From assembly GCA_002110485.1 (NCBI GenBank), contig MOWL01000002.1:310001-374000 (forward strand): a stretch of DNA of 64,000 nt, in the 5' to 3' direction. Numbering within the stretch: the stretch's first letter is position 1; each line of letters begins with the position of its first letter. The stretch is from Emergomyces orientalis. Lineage: Eukaryota > Ascomycota > Eurotiomycetes > Onygenales > Ajellomycetaceae. The position numbers and the translations under genes are program-made. Positions 11,439 through 23,243 of this stretch are shown piece after piece. The notes under the pieces were generated by a model. It was not told the origin of the DNA and made no database searches. It saw only the letters and a program-made list of their open reading frames with translations.

Positions 11439-13105
11439 GCGGGCTGGAAAATCAGGGTTTTTGACATGACTTCATGGTTGAGTTTGCTGTTTCCATACCT
11501 TTTTTCCTTCAGGTTATTTTATCTATTTGATTTTTCTTCTGCTAGCTGGCATGATATTTTCCTTTAGTTTAAAGGATTGCCTTAGCAACTTTTTTTTGCA
11601 GGCGGTTTTATTTTGCTCATAACTTACCATTACTTCAATTTTTCATGCTTGACAATATTTGCTATGGCCCTGATGATACTTGTTTATGGTTCATAGTTTG
11701 CTTCTACTCACTTTTCTTTTCCTTTGTAGTATATCTAATGATTAATGAATGACACGGATAGGGCGGAATTTTGATAACATTGCTCTCTAGAACGGGGCGC
11801 GATAAACCTATGTATACCTAGTTAGTTTTGGATACATCACGAAATTTTTGATATTATGAAAATTCCTTTGGGATTTAACTACCTTATTGTTCATCTCTCC
11901 TCATCGCAGACTCGCAGCCTCCATATCAGACACGCTAAACAATCACTAGTTAACTAGCTGTTGGTCCACCAGACGGCCCGATGCTTGCTTTTAATTTGCG
12001 GCCACCAGACGCCTCTGTTCGAAACTAATCTTGACAACAATTCCCGTTATTCACTTTTCCTGAGGAAGGGCCGGGTTCACATTAGTTCTATGGTTTCTCA
12101 CGTTCAATACTTATACGTGCAAAACTAGGGGCATTTCACAGTCAGATTTTCTCTGCTCTTCGCTGCGGCAACAGCTCTCACCCCCAGCTGAAAAGCAGCC
12201 TCCATCTCACTCAATCGGCTTGCTGGGAATAGCCAAGCGAGTAATAAAGGAACGAAGCAGAAGGGACTTGAAAACCTAAGAGCGATACCAGACATAACCG
12301 GACTGTGATTGGCAATTATATGTGGGTTCATCTGATAAGGCCTGGAATTGATAAACTGTATTGAGTGAATTTGGCAGGGCATCGATCGTGACTAGATTTT
12401 GCGAATTCCTCAACTTCAGGCCAGCACTGAAGAGACACTCTTCAGCATTTTATAGGAATCAATGGATCATGCATGTCAAAGTTGTTCCCACACAATAAGA
12501 TGCGAAGGGTATAATTAGAGAGCACTCGCACAACTCAATATGGATCCTGAATGGCTACTTTTAATTTGAAGGTAATCGACCATTACTAGGCAGAAAAATG
12601 CTTGACAGCTATTTTATATCTGTAAATAGAAGAGTATGTGCTTCTATATGCTGGAGTTGCTAACCGTAACGTATACTGTGCCAGAGAGCATTTATGAGGC
12701 GTATCCCATTTCCTCTCTTTCACTCTTAGACTGCATCTCAGAAACCTCGGAATGCTTCAAATTCAGGATTCTTGGATGGTTTTCAGGGTTGTCTCTACGA
12801 TACCCAATTTCTGGTTAGAGGCGGAAACGAAAGGGAAAATGGATGTTTCCAAGCTCACTAACAAACTACTAGTAGTTGTCTCTATGCTCGTCATTTCAGC
12901 CGTTCAGGCCAGACACTGCTGGTGGCGTGGTTGACAGGGGAGTCGGAGATAAACGCAGCCTTTAACTATTATATCCTTTCAGCTTGAACCCAAGGTTTCA
13001 TCTCGTGATATTTTTCTTCCTTCTGGACTGCATTTTCTGTTCTCTCAAGATATCTCCATTTCTTTTTCTCCCCTATATCGTCGTGTTTAGGTGCCCGCAG
13101 ATACT
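11439..13105. other. Intergenic region, no gene supported
   Basis: 1.7 kb of AT-rich DNA between convergent-neutral neighbours. A minus-strand frame at 12125-12382 has a slightly protein-like end (AAFQLGVRAVAAAKSREN) but no recognisable family and no splice support. The last about 100 bases before 13106 are pyrimidine-rich, as in many fungal core promoters, and probably belong to the MFS gene. Confidence 0.5.
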
Positions 13106-14982
13106 ATGGCACAACAGACAAGCACCGCGACTTCGACAGTCGAGCTCGCCACTCTTGCATCCACTTCAGCACCTCCCTCAGGCTCATTTTCATTTAAACC
13201 CCGCCAGGCTGGAGATGAACGAGGAAGAACCATCGCTGAACCGCCGAAGGGAGCTCCTGGGATACTATCCTCTTCCGACAATGAACCGGAGTCAACGCAA
13301 GCAACAACCACCACCAGCCTCAATGTGTCCAAGGCTAAAGCCGTGACGGTCATCGTCACTTTAGCTGGTGTAAGCTTCCTCAACACCATGGGCTCTGGCA
13401 TTCTCATAGCGGCGCTGCCCCGGATTGCCAAAGATGTTGGTATTCCCGAAGCGCTGATCCTCTGGCCTGCTGCTGTCTATGCGCTTGCCGCTGGTTGTTT
13501 ACTCCTTGTATTCGGAGCTATTGCAGACGTCATTGGAGCTAAATTGATGTGGATCGTTGGAAGTTTTCTGTTTGTTATATTCACAGTCGCTATTGGCGTG
13601 GCGAAGACTGCAATCCAGATCATTATATTTCGCACGCTTGCCGGTGCTGCAATCTCCATGTGTCTGCCAACTGCAGTCAGTCTCATCACTAATACTTTTC
13701 CGAAAGGCTCTTGGCGCAATGTTGCTTTTGCAATGAATGGGATGGGTCAACCTCTAGGGTATGCCGTTGGTCTGGTCCTAGGAGGAATCTTTACTGACAC
13801 CATTGGTTGGCGATGGGCCTATTACATGATGGCGATCATCAACCTTGGTCTTTCCTCGGTAGCCATATGGTCGTTGCCGTCAGTCGTTAATCAATCAGGG
13901 GTGTTGAAACCGTGGACACGCCGCCTAGTTGAGGATATTGATTGGTTGGGTGCAGTAACTATCAGCGTTGCTCTCGGGATTCTGTTGTATGTCCTGGCCA
14001 TGGCGTCGTCTTCTTACCGCAGGGTCACTGACCCGCAGAATATTGCTTTGCTTGTTGTATCTTGTATTCTGCTCGCTGCCTTTCCGTGGTGGATGCATTA
14101 TCAAGTCAAGCGTGGGAAGCCTGCGCTTATCCCGAACAGATTATGGAAGAGGGCGGCTTTCACATCGATCTGTGTGTCTGTCTTCTTCTGCTGGGCTTCT
14201 CTGAATGGGATTGAATATTTCATCACTCTCTAGTAAGAACCCCCGGACCTGTTGCGCCGGGCGTTCTTATGCCCTTGCTTTGCGAGTCCAGGGCAAGCGT
14301 GAGAAACTTTTTGAAGGCCATAAATTAATGTAACTATAGCTTCCAACGAGTCGAAGGCCTTTCCGCCCTTCAAAGTTCGATCCGCTTCCTTGCCCACGTC
14401 GTCATGGGAGCAGCAGTCAACATTGCGACGGCCATCCTCATCTCCCGCTTTAAGGTGCGGACTCTTGCTGTTGTTTCTGCTCTTGTCACCATGGTTGCTC
14501 CAATTCTTATGGCTACGGTTGAGGTTGGCGAAAACTACTGGCTCCGGCCATTCTGGGCTTTGTTACTCTCTCCCGTGAATCCCGATGGTAAGATTTCTAG
14601 TACCGTAACCCTATCCCTATATTTTCCTTTTTGAAGCAAGTACACAAAGAATGCTAACCAAATCTTTCAATTTTCCTAAATCTCAGTCCTCTTCACCGTC
14701 TCAAACCTTGTAATTTCAGATGCTTTCCCAGCCGATATCCAATCCCTTGCCGGTGGCGTTTTTAACGAGGTTTCTCAATTCGGAAACTCCGTTGGTCTTG
14801 CTGTGACAGCTTCAATCGCTGCTTCTGTAACCGAGCACTCCGGTCTACGGGAGCATCGGGCAGCTCTGATGGAAGGCTATCGGGCCTCATTTTGGACGAT
14901 TTTTGCTGCCACAGCCATCGTTGTTGTCATATCATTCTTCGGACTGAAGAAGGGTGGCACAGTGGGCAAAAAGGATGACTGA
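13106..14982 (+). CDS. MFS drug:H+ antiporter, DHA2 / ATR1-like
   Basis: Model: join(13106..14232, 14340..14587, 14687..14982), 556 aa. Intron 1 (107 nt, GTAAGA...CTATAG) joins EYFITL to YFQRVEGLSALQSSIRF; intron 2 (99 nt) has the branch site atgCTAACcaa and joins NPD to VLFTVSNLVISDAFPADIQS. Both joins match the family. The protein has a disordered, Thr/Ser-rich cytosolic N-terminus of about 75 residues, then hydrophobic helices. Motif A between TM2 and TM3 reads GAIADVIGAKLMW, and a motif C-like GYAVGLVLGG follows in TM5. It ends in a basic GKKDD tail. DHA2 proteins of this type export small toxic compounds across the plasma membrane; the substrate cannot be told. Confident for family, not for substrate. 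Confidence 0.9.
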
Positions 14983-17900
14983 TTTAAGCCCCTGATGTGC
15001 TGTTCGCCCTTGTTCTACTTGTAGCAAAATTGATTCTCGTTTATCATTCTGAAGTGAAGTCCTCCTAGAACACAACCGTCACCGAACAGAACGGCCTCCT
15101 AGACAAAACTCAAGAAGCGCGCTTTACTGCTCTCAGCACCCCTAAATAAAGTGGCGAGGTTTGTCTGCTACACTCCCATCATGCCTAGGAATGTTTCCAT
15201 GCAGACTGTGTTCCGGAGCTGAGCTTGAGGACATATGTGAACACGACAGGCGCGAAGATGCGTTTTCAGTTGGCATCGAAAAATCAACTCAGCCTTTGAG
15301 GTTGACGAGAACACTTGTTTCGAAACTCCTTGACGCGTTGTGGCTTGAGATATACCAAACAAGTTTGAAGATACGTACCGAGTGTTCTTAACCATATATA
15401 TGAGTGGAATGCTGGGTAGAATTGGTCACCCATCAAAACTACGAATGTTTAGGTAGACGCCATCACCACTCGATGTCACCCCGTTGGCCTTGAGCTTGGG
15501 GCCTTCTGTAGAAACAATGCTGTTCAGACAATTTCTATGTTCATTTCCTGTGCAGTGGCGTTCCCTTTATATTAAATGCCCCTTGCATTGAATATTTCAT
15601 ATATACCAGATGCCATTTTATTTCGTAGATACTACCTACCCTGAGGTTGAGTTTGAGAATTTGAAGATGTAAGCATCACTTCGCTTCTGAAATCCCAAAC
15701 AAGCTCGGCTGTCGGAATAAGATGATACCTGAAGAGTAAATTCCGAATATCCCCACTCTGTTCCTCCGCTTTCTTGTTTGCTTGGAGCTTTCGTTCCCCC
15801 TCAATGCTCTCAGCCCGTGTTCATGGGTATTTTTGAAAGGTAATCAACTAGTTGCCAACTTTTCCAACACCCGCCCAGCAGTCCAGCTAGTCCAGGCCCC
15901 GGGTTGGGTAGTAAACCGCGGGGCACAGAAGGGACACGGCAAAAGGAAAGCAGCCATGAAGCCGGGTGGGCCACTTTGGATGAAACCCCGTTTTTCCTTT
16001 GATTTCTTTGAGATTCGACCCTACATGGGATTGACTGGATGATTTATGAATGCTATTTGATTGATATTCGCCCTGTGTCAATCACGGCACACGCACCAGG
16101 GTGTAATTGTCCGGGATACTAGATCATATCCCTTTTTCTAGGCTATTCTTTATAGCATGTTGGTAATAGTTGAACTAATTTGCGGCTTGGTTTTTACACA
16201 TGTACGGCGGGGAAGGGAAGAGAGAGTTCTAGAACAAGAATCCATTTAATGATGTCACTTTCTCTGTCGTCCACATTACATACATCCAGCCACATTGAGG
16301 GGAAAGCATGTTCAAGAGACCTTTTTTCAACTCTTTTTGCTTCCTCCAATTAAGTAGGTCTATGAAGAGGGGGATAGGGGGGTTGGAATATCACACCAGC
16401 CTCATACTCTCTCTATCTCTTTTTAAACTACTCTGTAGATGTGTAGAACCTAAACAAAAATGACTCTTACTTGTCAACTTCATCAACTTATTATTTCAGT
16501 GTCTGATTCAAAGTTTGTGTTCTTCTTTCATTCTGTTTTTGTTCTTTTGTTCTATTATTATTATGATCTTCTTTAACATGGATTGGCCAGATGGGATGTT
16601 GCAGAAATGCAGATGCATTCATGAAAATATCTTATTTAAACAGTTATTAATCTGCATTATGCAGATTACATGGCATATTTTGAGCATGAAATTGCATGGA
16701 GTAAATATCAGTGAGGCATGGACACACACATAATCATGATAAGAATAAATGATGTTCACAAATTATTTCTCATTTAAAAATCACTTATATATACAGTTGT
16801 AAATGCTCTGAGATAGAAAGAAAATGTTCAGAAGACTCAATCTTTTTTTCACATACACATCTCAACAGTTCAAATTTGCTTTCTGTTTCAGAAAAGTGAA
16901 CATACAAATACCTGAATATACACCCACATGTCTGTCAAAATAAATGCCTGGAATCTATCTCATGGCATTTTCTTTCAGGCTCATGGTCCTCGGGTACACC
17001 CATACCTACTGCAGGTAGGTAGATAAGAGACACGCGCGTCCATGTTTTGGAAACGGGCAATTCAAGTTTCCATGCATCTGGGAAATGAAACCAAAGAATC
17101 ACAACGGCGGAGCACAAAGAAGAAGAAAAGAAGAAGAAGCAAAAAAAAAAAAAAAATTTCAAGAAAAGCAAAAAAGGGTGTAACCTTGCCCGCTTGGCCA
17201 GATGCTATCATCGTACATACTATGTATGCTCCTGACGTTTCGCATGGCGTGTCATGTACGGAGTACAGTACAATACATGTACCTGCACCAGGGAACAGGG
17301 TAGGTAGGAGTATGCACAATGACACAGTTAACTGGCATTTGGCGCTCGGTAAATTGTGGGGTGAGTTTATCCCAGAACAGCGCCTGGGCTTTCGGGCAGG
17401 AGGTTTTATCAAAAACATCAAAGACACTCCTTTCTTTCTCTTTCTCCTTCCCTTCGGACATGGAGCGTGAACCCTGTGGGGAAATTGCCAATGGCGAAGG
17501 AAAACCGCAGGAATTAGGGCGTTGAACTAACTCCACCGTGGGGAAAAGAGGGTTTTGGTCAGGGCGAATCGTATCTGCACGAATGTGTTGGTTTGGAGGG
17601 GGGAAATAGCAAGGCAAAGCAAACCAATGAGGGGAAAGTTTTGATAATAATGATCAATAAAACGGAGCAATAATAATGGAAATGTTCCGTGTGAAAAAAG
17701 TCGAAGTGTTGAAAGCTTTTCACTCACCCTGCTAACTTCTAGGGTTATTTAGTTTTGAGAAAACATATATAATTTTTTTTCTTTCCTTTTTTTGATTCCT
17801 CGTTTCAAGATTTGAGGATCAAAACAAATGAAATGAAAGGGTAGTGTCGGGGCTTTGAAACTGTGTTACTGCGACATTACTATTCGGAAAACCAGATGCG

Positions 17901-20900
17901 ACAAGAGAGATTGCTCGAGGTACTCCTTTGATGTATCAAGACGGTTAGCTAGCTCCTTTATAGGTTAGCATCTGTATTGGAGGGGCGGGGGAAGTGTCAT
18001 CAAGGCCCTCGCCGATTGAGTGTGGGGAGAGATCACTTAAATCTCTAATTTCTAGTTTAAATATCGAAAATGTATTTCCCACAGAAAACCGCCAGGTAAG
18101 ATCTCTCGCTGATGTGAATGAATATTTTACCAATCACATACGGAAACAGGGGCATACTAGCAGAAAAGAAAGATCTCTCAACAAGGAAGGTCAAAAAGGA
18201 ACAAAAATCTGCTTGCATGCAGGGTGTATGTATAAACCCCATCCATAGCTTCCAAATGCACAACTCAGTGTGTCAAATTCATGCGAAGCATTTTTTATTC
18301 GAGACATAAATTATTTTTTTTTGTGGCATTCCGAACCCAGCCACCTACCAAGCCAGAGCGACCAGCGCTGCGGGGCTGGCGAAAAATTTTGTCACCAGTC
18401 TCCTGCACGAGACAGATCTGAAGATCTTGATGAGTTGTTGGCCTTTCGCCTCTATTAGCGATCTGTGATGCCCTCAGCTGGCGGTGAGTGGGGAGTCATT
18501 TCATTATTAAATGATTCTCTTGCCTTTATTTATTCGGAATAATATCGAGCAGCGATCAGGAGGTTTGCATGCTGTTAGAGCAGTAGCTACTCCCTTTCTA
18601 ACCGCCCACGGGATACAAGTACTGAGAGAATCTCTGTTTGTTTTTATGATTTATCAGGCATTATAGTGAAGATGTGGGATGTTGTTTTAATACATGGTAT
18701 TTTGCCCTTAGGGGCGGGAAATTATATATGTTATTATTGCAGCAGCCTTGTTTTTTGGTGGTTAACAAGATAAACCTGTTAACAGGCTGATTCATGGCGG
18801 GGGATGGGGGTGGGGCCTTATAGAAGCTAAGGAGGACTTCTCCTGAAACCTGGGACCTGGGGGGAGTGGAAAGGTTTAAGCGCAGCGGCGGGGATATTTA
18901 CTAACGCAGACTTTCGATGTTGATTTGCACATTTGAAATACCTTCCTTTGTATCGCAGGGGGGGGAAGTAGGAATTGATATGACGGCAAACAAGCTGCTT
19001 GTATACCAAGGCGACAGACAGCGAAATCGAATTTTTGTGCAGTATTTCCAGTCAGCGTCAAATTTTATTCTCAGCTTCCCCATCTTGCCCTTCCTGCATC
19101 GTCGTCGTCACCGTCGTTCTTGTTGGGCACGGGAGTGGGTAAAACTCAGAGGCGAAAGCTGGGGGATATTGCCAGGGGGATCCCCTGAAGAGTGCGAGGT
19201 TTGAATGGCTGCAGGCCCACGTCTCAGGAAAACTCAATTAAGGTTATCGTGGTACCCATATTCCAGAAAAATGTCATCATACCCTTCCGAAACCACACCT
19301 TGTATTTTCTAGGAACCCTTTTCCTCCGCAAAATTCATACTGGGATAAATATCATGGGTGATGGCTTTCCAGCTTATTATAAGGATGTACTGTCAAAAGA
19401 AGATCAGGATGGATACATCGTGGGATCCATAATACTTCAGTATCATATCCACCTGGTCACAGAAAAAAGTCATGGGCAGTGACAGGCGAAGCGGTCTCTG
19501 GAAGGTCTGGGAGAGAGCGAGTCCGTAAAGAGCAGACCTCCCAATGAGAGTTGGTCGTATAGCGACGGGACCTGGGCCCAGTGGGCGAATCAAACGATTT
19601 GGTGATGGGGCAAGTGGCAAAATCAGAGAAGGTCACCCAGACTATCGAACTCTGCCTGGGTTGAGTTAGGGGCTATTTTCAAAGACGACCAACGCGAACG
19701 AACCACATTCCTCAGTCCTGACGTATCAGTGGGCGACGATATTTATCCAGCAAGTCGGGCCCCCAGCTGCCCTGGATGAATCAGCCAATAAAATGACAGC
19801 CTCAAGTCAATGAGATGTGGAAAAAAAACTCCCAAAAGCAAAAAATATAAGAATAAAAATAAATAATTTCGGCCCTGCCGCCTTTGTTCTTTAATGCTTC
19901 ATAAAGTTAATTGCCATAGTTAATTTACAATTCTTGTAATCATGCACCTGGGTTCGAGGGATTTCGTGCATGGAAAATAAGCTGGAGGGTTTGACTCGTC
20001 AGCGATGATGCGGCCATCGTGGCAGCCAGCGTGTGTCTTGTACTATTCAAATAATCTTGGCCAGCATCGATGTATGTACTCCGTAATAGGGGTGTGGCTG
20101 GTTGGCCCCAGATCGGGCCGGGAGTTGAATTGTGGACCATTTGGGTGATATTTGTTTTCTACTGCGTACTTGCGCAACCATCGACCAGGCCACGGCGTGG
20201 AGATGGCACCAAAAAAAATTCGAAAAAGAAAAAGAAAACAAGAAAACATCTCTCCTTGCAAGGATAGATAAAAGATAAATTAACACACAAAGAATAAAAA
20301 ACTAAAACACATTGTTTCTCACACTGGCGTTTCTTTCCCTGACGACGGGGTGTTTCAGGATTTCCAGGTTTGCCCCTTTCAACGTCCCTCAAACCCAACC
20401 TGGGACGGGCTGCGGAGAACGAAAAAACAGCAGCATTCCCCCCGTCATCAAACCCAGACAGACTGGCCCGGCTGTTTTAGCGCAAGCGTGGTGTCGAGCT
20501 GGTTGGCTGTCTGCCCGGCGGCTCGTCAGTGGAGCCGAGGGGCAGATAGCGCAGTCGCTTGGCAGGCAGGGAGGCCTTCGATCGGCTTGGAATTTGGGTG
20601 ATGGACGATGTGGCCCATGGGTGATTGAGGCTGGTGTGTTTTGGAATTCTCTCTCCTCGCTTTTTTTTGTGTTCTTGAGTCTTCAACCTCAACTCTTCAC
20701 CTCTTCAACTCTTCTCTCCTCTTCTCCCATTTTACCCCTTCCCCTCCCCCTCCCGCAGTCTTTCTCGTCAAGTCCTGCTGCTCCATTCGTTGTGTGTGGC
20801 TGGGTCGGCTATTTCCCTGGCCCATTGTTAATTATTTTCCTTTTCCTTTTCCTATTATATTTCCATTTTCTAGCTCTATCTGTCTTTGTTTCAGTCGCTT

Positions 20901-21658
20901 CCCTAGGCCATAGGAGCCGCTCGTTTCCCGTCGTCTTGGACTTTCATCTTCAAGGCGACGATGCTGCTTTGCCATTGATACAACAGGTGTTCTCTGTCTG
21001 CTGTCAATGCCTTTCTCCTCCTTGAGGCTACAGGAGGGCTAGATAAACTACGGTTTCAGGCAATCAACACAAGCAAATTCAAAGAGGGCTGAACCTGACA
21101 TCAAGCGGTATGTATTATTTATTTTTATTCTTATTTTTATTTTAACCCTGGCTTTCTTTACCTGGCAGTCCAATTTCCCTCAGAATCCATTTGTCAGTGT
21201 ACATGGTGTACTATTCTTGTTGTGCATTAAGTCATGAACCTGTCTTGGAACCTGACCTCCGCCCTGGCCAGCATATTCCATTCTTGTGTGAATTGACACC
21301 TAAGCACTTGTACTGTACATACATACATCATTGATTTTGCCTGGTTCAACACACTGTTTACTGTTTACTGTTTATGAGACCAGCAACACTGCCATCCGCC
21401 CGCATCTTTTATCCCCTTACTATCTCTCATGAGCTACTGTGGCTCAGGATAAGCCCTGCTCTTATGGAGTTGTTTCAAGTTTCTTTCCTGCGCAGCTGAT
21501 TCTTCGGCCTCGATATCTTGGCCTTTCAACCACTCACGATTTTATGCCACCTGAAGGGTGCTTGAACCCAGAGCTAACATCCGTGTTGTCTTCATAAGAA
21601 ATATTTCCCAGGGACCGAGGCAGGGAACTTTCCCCTTCAACGGGCCACTCCACGAACC
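14983..21658. other. 6.7 kb gene-free region upstream of the WSC gene
   Basis: No frame here looks like a real protein; the long frames, including one at 20312-21025, have Leu/Ser/Phe-rich translations of CT-rich DNA. Visible landmarks: a 721-bp tract with no CpG (16270-16990), a near-perfect palindrome ATCTGCATTATGCAGAT at 16650-16666, an A-rich/GAA-rich stretch at 17110-17160, motif pairs at 17257-17271 and 20077-20085, and a CT-rich tract at about 20660-20770. The last 0.7-1 kb is probably promoter and long 5' UTR of the WSC sensor. Confidence 0.6.
20655..20770 (+). promoter_or_regulatory. CT-rich tract upstream of the WSC gene
   Basis: A pyrimidine-rich run (repeated CTCTTC and CCCCTCCCCCTCCC patterns) about 0.9 kb before the WSC ATG. 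Such tracts often mark core promoters and transcription starts in filamentous ascomycetes; here that role is inferred from position and composition only. Confidence 0.35.
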
Positions 21659-23068
21659 ATGGCCTTCTCAAGTTTCGCCGTCGCCTCCTGTATACTCACC
21701 TTTCTCCATGCTGTCCTTCCAGCCGTCGCTCTGTCGTTGGACTTCTGCTCTTCTACAAATACTGGATCAAGCTTCGATTCCGGTATGTGCAAGCTATTTT
21801 GTGGTTCTCCTTCCTACCTGTGATATAGGACGTACCGTTGACGTTAATTTAACTAGTATTCGACACATTTCAATCAAACGGAGCCTGCCACGATACCTGC
21901 ATCCAGAAATATGCAGTCGCGATTTTACAAGGCAAATCATGCTGGTGTTCCAACGATGTACCCGGAGGCACTATCTCGAACAGTGCATGCGACGAAACAT
22001 GTCCCGGATACCCGTCAGACAGCTGCGGCAATTCCGAAAAAGGTCTTTATGCTTATGTAGTGCTTAACAAACCCTCTCGAACCATTGGCCCAGTAACTAC
22101 AACTCCGGTGTCGGTTAGTACAACTGTTTTTTCTTCGATCCAGACCATTCCACTGCCCTTGTCTCTAATTTCCTTATCTCATCTCTCCCTCTCTTCGAAA
22201 TCAACCCCAAGTAATGAGCCCATGGTCCCTGAATCTTCGACAAAGCCGGATTTATATTCATCCATTTTGACAGTTCATACCCAGGCCACATCTCAAACTG
22301 CAACTGCTGTGACCGTCACTGATTCGCAGGATGGAAGGGTCACTTCATCTCCTGTATGAAAACCTACATGTTTTCCAGCATTGCTGTGTTTTATGAAGTT
22401 CTATGCTTTGTCGAATGGTCATGCCAAACGAAGACGATTAAATTTGCTAATCTCGTTACAATGTTTCTTAATACAGACCCAAACGCCGACATCAACAGAT
22501 TCTAAGAGCAAACCTACCGACTCTGGACCAATCGTTACTCAGACAGTATCTCCCGGGGCCGGCCAAACAGATGGAACGACCTCTAAATCTGGTTCATCGT
22601 TGAGCGGCGGAGCAATAGCCGGCATTGTCATTGGGACCTTACTAGCCGTTGGCCTCATAATTTCCGCGGTATTATGGCTCTTCTGTATCCGTCGACGCCG
22701 AGAAACGGATGTAAAAGATGATATGCACGAGTATGACCGCCCCGTGCCGTCTCCGAACTTCCAGAGCACCATTCAAAGTCCAAGTATGACTTACCAGAGA
22801 AGCCCGAACATGAATGGAGCAATGGGTACCAACAATCGAAATCTACTGGCTGTACCAGGCTTTACGGATAGTCGCATGAAAAAGGATGCCGTTATTTATC
22901 CAAATGGAAATCGGCATAGCAATGTTTCTTTACAGGACAATCAGGATTACTCGAGACCTGTATTGAGAGTATGTGCCTCGTACCTTTTTAACTGCCCCTT
23001 GAAAAAGAAAATATCATAAGTATCATAATACTAACCAGTACGTCCAGTTAACCAACCCTGACCCATAA
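21659..23068 (+). CDS. WSC-domain cell-wall integrity sensor
   Basis: Model: join(21659..21782, 21857..22353, 22477..22968, 23048..23068), 377 aa. Layout: signal peptide (SFAVASCILTFLHAVLPAVALS), WSC domain with spaced cysteines (GACHDTC, GKSCWCSNDV, ACDETCPG, SCGN), a Ser/Thr-rich stalk likely O-mannosylated, one TM helix (AIAGIVIGTLLAVGLIISAVLWLFC), then a basic stop-transfer (IRRRRE) and a cytosolic tail. The last exon is only 21 nt and encodes LTNPDP, a short C-terminal motif shared with yeast Wsc proteins, where the tail contacts the Rho1 exchange factor Rom2. The 23047 acceptor is preferred over the in-frame one at 23038 because the branch site CTAAC lies too close to the latter. The protein senses wall stress at the plasma membrane and feeds the PKC-MAPK pathway. 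Confidence 0.92.
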
Positions 23069-23214
23069 CACCCTTCTTCAATAACACCCCTTCCTCGCTC
23101 ACACACAGCAACATTGCATATATTTTCTACGTCTCATTTGTAACGTGGGACTCCTTGTTCATGATACCCTTTTCATTGATTGCATCTTATTGTCATTCTC
23201 ACCATAAACCATAA

Positions 23215-23243
23215 CCCCCCCCCCCCCCCCTTTTTTTCCCCCC
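23215..23243. repeat. C16-T7-C6 homopolymer junction
   Basis: Sixteen C followed by seven T and six C. The same C-run-to-T-run order appears at 4727-4745 and 24139-24162. Confidence 0.9.

Noticed and set aside
17042..17470. 142-codon frame with a Lys/Arg-rich segment
   Set aside because: The basic segment is a translation of an A/GAA-rich simple tract; no domain on either side.
20312..21025. 237-codon plus-strand frame upstream of the WSC gene
   Set aside because: Translation is a Leu/Ser/Phe/Pro-rich reading of CT-rich DNA; no conserved pattern; two other frames are also open nearby. More likely promoter or 5' UTR.
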